DNA from: SLST01 sp046538735
GTDB taxonomy: Bacteria; Spirochaetota; Spirochaetia; DSM-27196; SLST01
Length of the DNA: 8,734 nt
NCBI GenBank assembly: GCA_046538735.1
Contig: JBKHII010000084.1
Location: 1 to 8,734, forward strand
Direction of reading: 5' to 3'
The position numbers and the translations under genes were made by a program. Below are positions 1 through 4,972 of the stretch, in pieces. Position 1 is the first letter of the stretch, and the number at the start of each line of letters is the position of its first letter. Below the pieces are notes generated by a model, which worked only from the letters and a program-made list of their open reading frames with translations, had not been told where the DNA came from and searched no databases.

Positions 1-54
1 ACCGATGACCCCATCCTTACCATGGATGTGCTCTACCGACTGAGCTACAGGGGC
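1..54 (-). tRNA. tRNA-Thr (anticodon GGU), 3' part cut by the window edge
   Basis: Read on the minus strand, the sequence folds as a tRNA: a 7-nt acceptor strand GCCCCTG (54-48), TA, D-arm GCTC/GAGC with loop AGTCGGTA, and anticodon stem CATCC/GGATG (28-24 and 16-12) around the 7-nt loop ATGGTAA (23-17). The anticodon is GGU (21-19), which reads ACC and ACU threonine codons. A 5-nt variable region and the 5' T-stem follow, and the window ends at about T54, so the rest of the T-arm, the 3' acceptor strand and any CCA are missing. A promoter lies directly upstream. In many bacteria, including E. coli thrT, a Thr(GGU) tRNA sits just before tuf; whether tuf lies to the left here cannot be seen. 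Confidence 0.94.
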
Positions 55-66
55 ACAGTAGCAGGC

Positions 67-95
67 AACATACCAACTGGCCATGGGGGTGTCAA
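67..95 (-). promoter_or_regulatory. Sigma70-type promoter for the tRNA-Thr
   Basis: On the minus strand a perfect -35 box TTGACA (95-90) is followed after 17 nt by TATGTT (72-67), which matches 4 of 6 of the -10 consensus. Transcription would start near 60, about 6 nt before the mature tRNA 5' end, as is normal for a tRNA gene that leads its transcript. Confidence 0.75.
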
Positions 96-99
96 GTGA

Positions 100-128
100 T
101 TCCAACGAGCAGGTCGGGCGGGTATGAT
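100..128 (+). promoter_or_regulatory. Possible promoter for the DUF4342 gene
   Basis: A good -10 hexamer TATGAT (123-128) has a weak -35 TTCCAA (100-105, 3 of 6) at 17-nt spacing. Transcription would start near 134-136, giving a very short leader before the ATG at 145. It lies back to back with the tRNA-Thr promoter. The weak -35 makes this tentative. Confidence 0.35.
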
Positions 129-133
129 GGGCC

Positions 134-139
134 GAGGAG
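134..139 (+). promoter_or_regulatory. Shine-Dalgarno GAGGAG that sets the DUF4342 start
   Basis: GAGGAG ends 5 nt before the ATG at 145, the usual distance. The in-frame ATG at 124 has no such site and falls inside the candidate -10 box, so 145 is the better start. Confidence 0.65.
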
Positions 140-144
140 CAGGT

Positions 145-474
145 ATGAACGGTGAACGCAGAGAATGGCGCGAGGAGTTCCGGGTCGCCGGAGAGAAGGT
201 CGGAGAAACAGTCCGACGGTTGGTGCGCGAGGGAAACGCACGCAGCATCATCATCAAGAAACCCTCGGGCGAGGTCATCAGGACGATCAACCTCACGCAG
301 GGTGTCGCGATCGGGGGACTGCTCGCGCTCCTCGCACCGGTGCTCGCCGCGATCGGGGCGGTCGTCGCGCTCCTCTCGGAGGTTCGGATCGAAGTCGTCC
401 GCAACGAGCCACCTCCAGGCGCGGAGAGCGATCCCGACGGCACCAGCGATGACTCCGAGGCGGGCGCGCCGTAG
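145..474 (+). CDS. DUF4342 family small protein with one hydrophobic segment
   Basis: A 109-residue protein of unknown function. It begins with a charged, probably helical stretch (residues 1-30), followed by a basic-hydrophobic strand pattern (RSIIIKKPSGEVIRTINL, 33-50), then a 25-residue hydrophobic run (about 53-77, rich in Ala, Leu, Val and Gly), a short strand RIEVV, and an acidic, disordered-looking tail rich in Asp, Glu, Ser and Pro. The pattern of helix, 'EGN..RIIIK..G..I..IPLT', then hydrophobic segment is typical of DUF4342. Members are small and are often annotated as having a ubiquitin-associated-like N-terminus; no function is established. The hydrophobic part could insert in the membrane or pack in an oligomer. 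It stands alone, divergent from the tRNA and convergent with the flavodoxin gene. The in-frame ATG at 124 is the alternative start. Confidence 0.8.
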   Translation: MNGERREWREEFRVAGEKVGETVRRLVREGNARSIIIKKPSGEVIRTINLTQGVAIGGLLALLAPVLAAIGAVVALLSEVRIEVVRNEPPPGAESDPDGTSDDSEAGAP

Positions 475-493
475 ACGAGCCGGGCCCGCGCTC

Positions 494-511
494 CGCGAGC
501 CCCCGCTCGCG
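494..511 (+). terminator. Short GC stem-loop after the DUF4342 gene, possible terminator
   Basis: CGCGAGC (494-500) and GCTCGCG (505-511) form a perfect 7-bp stem with a CCCC loop, 19 nt after the DUF4342 stop, in the 85-nt gap between convergent genes. There is no T-run on either side, so it would be an atypical or Rho-assisted end if it acts at all. Confidence 0.3.
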
Positions 512-518
512 ACGATCC

Positions 519-558
519 ACGCCGGCGGGAGCGGAACCGGGACCGGCAGCGCCGGCGT
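519..558. terminator. Inverted repeat next to the flavodoxin stop, possible two-way terminator
   Basis: ACGCCGGCG (519-527) and CGCCGGCGT (550-558) are exact inverted repeats with a 22-nt spacer, ending one base from the stop codon of the minus-strand flavodoxin (560-562). The position between convergent genes suits a shared terminator. There is no T-tract, and short GC palindromes arise easily at this base composition. Confidence 0.25.
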
Positions 559-559
559 C

Positions 560-1054
560 CTACGCGAACGCCCCCTTCAGGTCGGCGGCCCACTTCTTGA
601 TTCGCTCGTCGGTCTGATCGCTCTGATTGTCCTCGTCGATCACGAGCCCGATGAATTGTCCGTCTCTCTCGGCTTCGGAATTGTCGTAGCTGTACCCGTC
701 GGTCGACGTGTATCCCACGACCTGGCCACCCTTTTCCTCGACCTTCTCGGCGAGAATCGCCATTCCGTCAACGAAGGTGTCGCCGTAGTTCTCCTGATCT
801 CCCAGGCCCATGATCGCGACCTTCTTACCCGAGAAATCAACGTCGTCCAGATTCGGGAAGAAGTCCTCCCAGTCGTCCTGCAGATCGCCGGCACCCCAGG
901 TCGAGGTCGCGAGAACGAGGTTGTCGTAGTCGGCGAGGGTGTCCGCGTCCACGTCGGTGATGTTGTGGAGGTCGCCTCCGAGAGCCTGCTGAAGCTTCTC
1001 CGACACGTCTTTCGTATTGCCTGTTGAAGAACCGTAGAAAATGCCTATCGACAT
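560..1054 (-). CDS. fldA: Flavodoxin, long-chain type (paralogue 1)
   Basis: A 164-residue soluble FMN electron carrier that passes single electrons at low potential between redox enzymes in place of ferredoxin. The phosphate-binding loop GSSTGNT is at residues 8-14. The two FMN-flanking loops are intact: STWGAGDLQDD (51-61) with the expected Trp53, and GLGDQENYGDTF (83-94) with the stacking Tyr90. The extra loop that marks long-chain flavodoxins lies around residues 116-136, and DEDNQSDQ follows at 140-147. Length is normal for the class. The ATG at 1054 is preceded by a full AAGGAGG (1066-1060) at 5 nt. It appears to have its own promoter about 50 nt upstream, so it can be made independently of paralogue 2. 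The fldA/isiB/nifF subtype cannot be decided from sequence alone. Confidence 0.95.
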   Translation of the reverse strand: MSIGIFYGSSTGNTKDVSEKLQQALGGDLHNITDVDADTLADYDNLVLATSTWGAGDLQDDWEDFFPNLDDVDFSGKKVAIMGLGDQENYGDTFVDGMAILAEKVEEKGGQVVGYTSTDGYSYDNSEAERDGQFIGLVIDEDNQSDQTDERIKKWAADLKGAFA

Positions 1055-1092
1055 CTTCGCCTCCTTGAGCGCCTATCGTGGCTTTGATTTGC

Positions 1093-1113
1093 TTGAGTAG
1101 AGCATATTCTCAA
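1093..1113. promoter_or_regulatory. Imperfect palindrome over the flavodoxin-1 -10 box, candidate operator
   Basis: A 21-bp element with outer arms TTGAG (1093-1097) and CTCAA (1109-1113) and two further symmetric matches inside. Its centre (1103) falls on the candidate -10 hexamer of flavodoxin 1, where a repressor would block polymerase. Flavodoxins are often controlled by iron or redox regulators, but the element does not clearly match a Fur consensus. Confidence 0.35.
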
Positions 1114-1129
1114 TGCGAGCCAAAGGCAA
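1101..1129 (-). promoter_or_regulatory. Sigma70-like promoter for flavodoxin 1
   Basis: On the minus strand TTGCCT (1129-1124, 4 of 6) and TATGCT (1106-1101, 4 of 6) are separated by exactly 17 nt. The start point would be near 1094, giving a leader of about 40 nt that contains the strong Shine-Dalgarno. The stretch is noticeably more AT-rich than its surroundings, as expected for a promoter. Confidence 0.5.
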
Positions 1130-1176
1130 TCGGGCGAATCGCGTGAACCACGGCGTGAGCTCTTCGAGCCTGCGGA

Positions 1177-1296
1177 GCCGCGGGTCAGCGGCCGCGACTC
1201 GCCCGATCCGAGGTCGGCAATCCAGACCTCGGATCGGTAGCGATTCTTGTCCGCATCCGCCTGCTGGACGACGAAGGCAACGCGTCGTCCGTCATC
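1177..1296 (-). pseudogene. Remnant resembling an S9 peptidase (N-terminal propeller fragment)
   Basis: An open frame directly behind flavodoxin 2 encodes about 40 residues that read like the first propeller blade of an S9 (prolyl oligopeptidase/acylaminoacyl-peptidase) enzyme. It opens with DDGRRVAFVV, recalling the family's 'SPDGRRVAFVV', continues with ADADKNRYRSEVWIADL, and ends SRPLTRG, which matches 'nRYrSdiWladl..GeprrLTrG'. After LTRG the similarity stops. There is no start codon of its own, no catalytic domain, and the fragment begins within the stop codon of the flavodoxin. It therefore looks like debris of a larger gene left by a deletion or duplication. Recognition is by eye; a chance resemblance in GC-rich sequence is possible but unlikely over this length. 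Confidence 0.6.
1203..1237 (-). other. Perfect 13-bp stem-loop downstream of flavodoxin 2
   Basis: CCGATCCGAGGTC (1203-1215) and GACCTCGGATCGG (1225-1237) are exact inverted repeats around a 9-nt loop (1216-1224). In the flavodoxin 2 transcript the hairpin would start about 54 nt after the stop codon, inside the S9-like remnant. No T-run follows on the minus strand, so it is not a classical intrinsic terminator. It could protect the 3' end or weaken read-through into flavodoxin 1. Confidence 0.5.
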
Positions 1297-1798
1297 CAAA
1301 CTCCTTCTTGAGCTGCGCGACCCACGCCGCGATTCGATCCTGCGACTGATCGGACTGATTGTCTTCGTCCAACGCGAGGCCGAGGAAGGAGCTGCCGTCC
1401 TGCGCCTCGGAGGCGTCGAACGTGTAACCGTCCGTGCTCGTCTTGCCCACGATCGTGCCGCCGGCAGACTGTACGGCCTTCGCGACAATGCCCATCGCGT
1501 CCACGAAGGTATCCGGGTAGTTCTCCTGGTCGCCGAGTCCGAAGACGGCGACCTTCTTGCCGCTGAAGTCCATGCCTTCGAGCGTACTCATGAAGTCCTC
1601 GAAGTCGTCCTGGAGATCACCGGCGCCCCAGGTGGAGACGCCGAAGACGATCTTGTCGAATCCCAGGATCTCGTCCTCGGTCGCCGACGAGATCTCGGTC
1701 GCCTCGGCCTCGCCACTGCCGAACGCCTGAGCGATCTTCTCCGCCGCGTTCTCGGTGTTTCCCGTTGATGATCCGTAGAATATGCCAATCGATGCCAT
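1292..1798 (-). CDS. fldA: Flavodoxin, long-chain type (paralogue 2)
   Basis: A 168-residue FMN electron carrier, roughly 55-60% identical by eye to the flavodoxin encoded downstream. It keeps every FMN contact: phosphate loop GSSTGNT (9-15), STWGAGDLQDD (55-65) with Trp57, and GLGDQENYPDTF (87-98) with Tyr94. The long-chain insertion (TSTDGYTFDASEAQDG) and the DEDNQSDQ segment are present, so both paralogues should be functional. Differences cluster in residues 16-52, a surface where partner choice could differ. The ATG at 1798 follows AGGAGG (1808-1803) by 4 nt; an in-frame ATG at 1816 lies before that site and is less likely. The hydrolase gene ends 41 nt upstream on the same strand, so the two are probably one transcript. 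Confidence 0.95.
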   Translation of the reverse strand: MASIGIFYGSSTGNTENAAEKIAQAFGSGEAEATEISSATEDEILGFDKIVFGVSTWGAGDLQDDFEDFMSTLEGMDFSGKKVAVFGLGDQENYPDTFVDAMGIVAKAVQSAGGTIVGKTSTDGYTFDASEAQDGSSFLGLALDEDNQSDQSQDRIAAWVAQLKKEFG

Positions 1799-1839
1799 GG
1801 TTCCTCCTGAACTCATCGTAGCCGGCCCGGATGGGACCG

Positions 1840-2523
1840 TCAACGAGGCGAGGCGAGGAGATCGGCAAGGCGGTCGGTGACCGCGGGAAGCAATTGGGGA
1901 GGAATACCGTGGTCGCCGTTGAACTCGAAGAAGGTTCGCTCCGCCCCACCGCGGTCGAGCAACGTGCCCAGGGCCACTCCGGCGTCGAACGGTAAGACCG
2001 AGTCGAGACGCCCATGGCTTTGGATCACGGGGAGGCCCGCGAACGGGCTCGATCCGGCGGCGATGAGATCGGTCCATCGACGCTCCGCGATGAGCGCCCC
2101 GGAGAAGACGAGCAGGGCGTCCGGCCGAAGCCCGCCCGAGAGCACGGCCTCGCACGCAACCATTGCCCCCTGGCTGAAGCCGCCGAGTATGAGTCTGCGC
2201 CCGGCGGCCGCATCGTTCACGGTTTCGGCCAGCATCGCACCGGACGCCTCCAGGCCGGGAGGGTCCAGCAGCGCGAGCTTGCGGAAGAGCTCGCCCGTAG
2301 CGAACGAGACGATCTCGCCCGGCTCCTCCGGAAACCAGGCACGACCGGCTCCCCAGCCGTGCGGAAGCAGGTGCGGGGCATTCGGAAACACGTAGTAGGC
2401 GTGCTCGCCCGGATCGAGCCCCCCGGCGAGCGATGCGAGATCCGCGGCGTCTGCGCCGAACCCGTGGCAGAGGACCACCGCCACGTCGCTACTCTCCGAA
2501 CCCCTCACAATCGCATCGAGCAT
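1840..2523 (-). CDS. Alpha/beta hydrolase, carboxylesterase/acyl-protein thioesterase type
   Basis: A 227-residue cytoplasmic serine hydrolase of the phospholipase/carboxylesterase family (about 200-230 residues). These enzymes cleave short carboxyl esters, lysophospholipids or thioester-linked acyl groups; the substrate here is unknown. The nucleophile Ser117 sits in GGFSQGAM, Asp174 in HGRLDSVLPF and His205 in GDHGIPP, giving a complete triad. The oxyanion motif HGFGAD is at 20-25, and the early segment FPNAPHLLPHGWGAGRAWF is typical of the family. There is no signal peptide. The start is set at ATG 2523 because similarity begins there; the frame stays open upstream and an ATG at 2559 is possible, but neither has a strong ribosome site. 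It is the first gene of a probable transcript with flavodoxin 2; the pairing suggests no obvious shared pathway. Confidence 0.88.
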   Translation of the reverse strand: MLDAIVRGSESSDVAVVLCHGFGADAADLASLAGGLDPGEHAYYVFPNAPHLLPHGWGAGRAWFPEEPGEIVSFATGELFRKLALLDPPGLEASGAMLAETVNDAAAGRRLILGGFSQGAMVACEAVLSGGLRPDALLVFSGALIAERRWTDLIAAGSSPFAGLPVIQSHGRLDSVLPFDAGVALGTLLDRGGAERTFFEFNGDHGIPPQLLPAVTDRLADLLASPR

Positions 2524-2584
2524 GCTTCCCCGCTTCCAAGCCTGCCGAGTACGGTCCATCGTGGATGCGCCGACCGGCACATCC

Positions 2585-2593
2585 ACTATACCA
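2585..2593 (-). promoter_or_regulatory. Extended -10 promoter for the hydrolase-flavodoxin 2 transcript
   Basis: The minus strand reads TGGTATAGT (2593-2585), a TGn extension with a -10 hexamer matching 5 of 6. No -35 consensus is present at 16-18 nt, as is common for extended -10 promoters. Transcription would start near 2578, about 55 nt before the chosen hydrolase start. Confidence 0.45.
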
Positions 2594-2619
2594 CCTCCCA
2601 CCGACAGTCGTCTGGGAGG
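2594..2619. repeat. Inverted repeat just upstream of the hydrolase -10 box
   Basis: CCTCCCA (2594-2600) and TGGGAGG (2613-2619) are exact 7-bp arms, with an inner GAC/GTC pair within the 12-nt spacer. The element covers the -35 region of the extended -10 promoter, so it is a candidate operator or activator site. Confidence 0.35.
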
Positions 2620-2913
2620 AGTCCGAGAGTCGCTCGAAGCGCAGACGATGCGGATGGCGCTGAGCGAGCAAGTTGTCTGCGTGCCGTGGGTTCGCTGCCG
2701 GCCGACCAGCAAGGTCGATGACATTTCGCACCGTGTGACGCGAGAAGTTCGAGCGCGAAGGCGCGCGCGTATCACCGACCGTCCTCCCGTGGTGGTGCTC
2801 GCGGCGCACGCTCGGAAGGGACTCCCGGCGTTCGGTATCTACGGGCGCGACGTCCACAGCGGTTCCACGAGGAGGCGACGAGTGCGGGTTCTTTGTGGTA
2901 CCGTGAGCGGGTC

Positions 2914-4071
2914 ATGTGCCGCACGAACGAGAACCTCCCGACACCCGAGCAACCGTCGGCGCCGATTCCTGAGCCGCATCGCAACTACTCGTCGCGTTTC
3001 CGGAGGCTCGCAACGATCGTTCGAGTCATGCTCCGGCATCGCAGATACGCGAAGGCCCTCCTGTGGGGAATCGCAGGTCCGCCGGCATACATCCTGACCC
3101 GTTTCTTCCTGTGGCTCGATACAATCGTCTACCCCGAGCTGCGAACGATGACCCTGACCGAGCCGGTGTTCATCGTCGGCCACCCGCGGAGCGGCACGAC
3201 TTTCCTCCAGAAGCAGTTGTACCGCACGGGCAAGGCAAGCATGTACCGAACGTGGGAGCTCTGGTTCCCATCGCTGACGCAACGGCGCCTCCTCGAGCCG
3301 ATAGTAGGTGCGCTGCGACAACTGGGACTTCGACAGATCGCCGGTCCCGAGACGGGTCACGAGGTCAAGCTTGACGAGGTCGAGGAGGATGAGGCGATCC
3401 TTCTGCACGAGATCGATACCGAGACGTTTACCTTCATCTGCCCATGGCTTCTTGTGGACGACGATGTATCCGACTTCGGGCTCCGCCTCGGCTGGATCAA
3501 CCGCACGGTTACTCGCAGGACGATGCGCTTCTACAACGAGTGCCTGAAACGGCAGCTCGTTCACACGGGCAGGCCACACGTGGTCGCGAAGTCCACTCCG
3601 TCCGTGTTTCGGCTCCGCGAGCTCCTGGAGGTGTTTCCGGACGCCCGCATCATCTACGTCGCTCGCGAGCCGGAAGAGTCCATTCGGTCGTATCTGGCGA
3701 TGCACGAGCGCCACGTGGGGCCGGAACTCACGCCGGACGAAGCCGCAACGTACTTCCGCCGGAAGTACCGGTGGGGGGTCAACCTCTACGCGGTCTTTGA
3801 GAAGCTGAAGAGTGCAGTTCCTGCCGAGCAGCTGATGATCCTGTCCTTTGAGGAGCTCGTGCACAGCACCGCCGAGACGATGAAACGGGTGCTCGACTTC
3901 GCCCGCATCGATCATCCGGGCGCCACGCTCGTCCCCCGAGCGGAGCGCCGCAGGAAACACCGGAACCCGCCGCTCGAGAGTTTCGGCCTGGAGCCGGACC
4001 GCATCGCACGCGATCTGGCCGCGCTCCGTCTCCGCTATACGGGCCGGCGACGCCGGCGCTCGGCGTGGTGA
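2914..4071 (+). CDS. Sulfotransferase family protein (PAPS-dependent)
   Basis: A 385-residue protein of the bacterial Sulfotransfer_3-like group, which transfers sulfate from 3'-phosphoadenylyl sulfate to a hydroxyl or amine of a lipid, sugar or peptide; the acceptor is unknown. The 5'-phosphosulfate loop VGHPRSGTTFLQ is at residues 88-99, and the 3'-phosphate motif YVAREPEESIRSYL lies around 248-261. Before the loop are a basic stretch and a hydrophobic segment (about 48-73, LLWGIAGPPAYILTRFFLW) that may sit on the membrane, hinting at a lipid-like acceptor. A second typical element, VVAKSTPSVFRLREL, lies around 229-243. The start is uncertain: ATG 2914 has only a weak purine stretch before it, and TTG 2893 is in frame but no better. 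It is an isolated gene. Its base composition looks somewhat less GC-rich than that of the operon that follows, so separate ancestry is possible. Confidence 0.85.
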   Translation: MCRTNENLPTPEQPSAPIPEPHRNYSSRFRRLATIVRVMLRHRRYAKALLWGIAGPPAYILTRFFLWLDTIVYPELRTMTLTEPVFIVGHPRSGTTFLQKQLYRTGKASMYRTWELWFPSLTQRRLLEPIVGALRQLGLRQIAGPETGHEVKLDEVEEDEAILLHEIDTETFTFICPWLLVDDDVSDFGLRLGWINRTVTRRTMRFYNECLKRQLVHTGRPHVVAKSTPSVFRLRELLEVFPDARIIYVAREPEESIRSYLAMHERHVGPELTPDEAATYFRRKYRWGVNLYAVFEKLKSAVPAEQLMILSFEELVHSTAETMKRVLDFARIDHPGATLVPRAERRRKHRNPPLESFGLEPDRIARDLAALRLRYTGRRRRRSAW

Positions 4072-4084
4072 GAACCCGGTTCTC
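4070..4084. repeat. 15-bp palindrome overlapping the sulfotransferase stop
   Basis: GAGAACCCGGTTCTC is a perfect palindrome around a central base and overlaps the TGA at 4069-4071. It could be a small hairpin at the end of the sulfotransferase message, or a protein-binding site upstream of the deoR promoter, whose -35 is about 47 bp away. No T-tract follows, so it is not a standard terminator. Confidence 0.35.
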
Positions 4085-4100
4085 CGGCACGGTCGGCGCT

Positions 4101-4151
4101 CCGATCCATGGTTGCCGACGAATGGTCGTCTTGCCACGGAGCCGATCCATG
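4101..4151 (+). repeat. Paired 10-bp direct repeats flanking the deoR -35 box
   Basis: CCGATCCATG occurs at 4101-4110 and again at 4142-4151, 41 bp apart (close to four helical turns). A small inverted repeat GACGA/TCGTC (4117-4130) lies between them, abutting the -35 box. Repeats placed around the promoter of a DeoR-type regulator are natural candidates for its own operator. Confidence 0.4.
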
Positions 4152-4159
4152 AGTATGAT
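4131..4159 (+). promoter_or_regulatory. Sigma70-type promoter of the deoR-E2-E1-dehydrogenase operon
   Basis: TTGCCA (4131-4136, 5 of 6) and TATGAT (4154-4159, 5 of 6) are 17 nt apart, the best-matched promoter in the window after that of the tRNA. Transcription would begin near 4166, downstream of the upstream TTG at 4112, which supports the GTG at 4187 as the regulator's start. Confidence 0.65.
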
Positions 4160-4172
4160 GACCCGGTAATCG

Positions 4173-4177
4173 AAAGG
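4173..4177 (+). promoter_or_regulatory. Ribosome site AAAGG that supports the GTG start of the regulator
   Basis: AAAGG ends 9 nt before the GTG at 4187 and lies just inside the predicted transcript. It is only moderate in strength. Confidence 0.45.
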
Positions 4178-4186
4178 TACTCGCAA

Positions 4187-4972
4187 GTGTTTCGCAACCT
4201 AAACGCAAGAGAAAGAACGGTCCTCGACCTCCTCGTCGCCGAGGAGGGCATCTCCGTGAGCGAGATGGGCGCCAGACTCGGCGTCTCGCAGGTCACCGTG
4301 CGCAACACGCTCAACGCGCTCAGCGAGAAGGGCGTGGTCGTGCGGACCTGGGGCGGCGCGAGCCCGGCCTTTCACCCCGCGATCCTCGAACGGCAGCGGA
4401 CGCGTCACGAGACGAAGGCGCTCCTCGCCTCCGCCGCGGCCGAGCTCGTTGAGGACGGCGACACGATCATGGTGGAAGCGGGTACGACTACCTCGCTCGT
4501 GGGCCGGTATCTGTTCGGCAGGCGCGACGTCCACGTGGTCACGAACTCGATGCTCTTCCTCCCCTACGGCCGCTCGAACCCTGCGCTGCAGGTCACCGTG
4601 GTCGGGGGGAGCTTCCAGGCGATCACCGAATCGCTCGTGGGACCGATCGCGCTTCGTGAGCTGGACGAGTTCCACGTGCGGCTCGCCTTCGTGGGCACGG
4701 ACGGTTTCAGCGTGGCGAGCGGCGCGACCACGCACCTCGTGGAGGGGGCGGAGATCGTTCGCAGGATGGCGAGCCGTGCCGACCGAACGGTCCTGCTCGC
4801 GGACAGCACCAAGTACGGCCGAGTCGGCTTCGCGCGCGTCCTCGCGCTCGAGGAGATCTCGCTCGTGATCACGGATCGGGATCTACCGCAGGAGGCGGAG
4901 GCGGAGCTTCGAGAAGCCGGGGTCGAGCTCCGCATCGTGGGAACAGAACAGGGAGGCGAGCATGGCGCATGA
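4187..4972 (+). CDS. DeoR/GlpR family transcriptional regulator
   Basis: A 261-residue repressor-type protein (family about 250-260). The N-terminal winged helix includes NARERTVLDLLVAEEG followed by the helix-turn-helix ISVSEMGARLGVSQVTVRNTL (22-42) and wing VVVRTWGGA. The recognition helix has TVRNTL where most relatives have TIRRDL, so DNA specificity may differ. The C-terminal sugar-phosphate-sensing domain carries EAGTTT (97-102), VVTNSM (117-122), VGTDGFS (169-175) and ADSTKYGR (205-212), matching the ribose-isomerase-like fold of the family; the first motif has Glu where Asp is usual. DeoR proteins typically respond to phosphorylated sugar intermediates. The GTG at 4187 is chosen because it follows a promoter and a ribosome site; TTG at 4112 would add 25 unconserved residues. 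Its 3' end overlaps the E2 gene by 11 nt, so it is very likely the local regulator of this operon. Confidence 0.92.
   Translation: MFRNLNARERTVLDLLVAEEGISVSEMGARLGVSQVTVRNTLNALSEKGVVVRTWGGASPAFHPAILERQRTRHETKALLASAAAELVEDGDTIMVEAGTTTSLVGRYLFGRRDVHVVTNSMLFLPYGRSNPALQVTVVGGSFQAITESLVGPIALRELDEFHVRLAFVGTDGFSVASGATTHLVEGAEIVRRMASRADRTVLLADSTKYGRVGFARVLALEEISLVITDRDLPQEAEAELREAGVELRIVGTEQGGEHGA

Larger units (their letters stand above)
2524..2913. other. Gene-free divergent intergenic region
   Basis: About 390 bases between the leftward hydrolase gene and the rightward sulfotransferase gene. Open frames exist on both strands, but none has a recognisable protein, a good ribosome site or an amino-acid composition like a real protein; they are rich in Arg, Ser and Pro, as GC-rich noncoding sequence tends to be. 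The hydrolase end carries a promoter (2585-2593) and an inverted repeat (2594-2619). I see no convincing promoter for the sulfotransferase. GAGGAGG at 2869-2875 looks like a ribosome site but serves no in-frame start. Confidence 0.5.

Noticed and set aside
152..1027. A 291-codon plus-strand frame through DUF4342 and antisense to flavodoxin 1
   Set aside because: It crosses two genes with strong family signatures and has no plausible protein content of its own.
1093..1113. A Fur box at the flavodoxin 1 promoter
   Set aside because: The palindrome has the right size but too few matches to the Fur consensus, so it is listed only as an unassigned operator candidate.
2524..2775. N-terminal extension of the hydrolase to an upstream start
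   Set aside because: The extra 84 residues look like translated noncoding sequence and lie across the candidate promoter; family similarity starts near 2523.
2522..3097. A 191-codon plus-strand frame in the divergent intergenic region
   Set aside because: No ribosome site, Arg/Ser-rich composition, overlaps the sulfotransferase in another frame, and no recognisable domain.
4112..4186. TTG at 4112 as the regulator start
   Set aside because: It lies upstream of the -35 and -10 boxes of the best promoter and adds residues that do not resemble the family's N-terminus.
2839..4314. A 491-codon open frame on the minus strand opposite the sulfotransferase
   Set aside because: It is antisense to a gene with clear motifs, is rich in Arg, Pro and Ser, and shows no recognisable domain. 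Long antisense frames are expected in GC-rich coding DNA.
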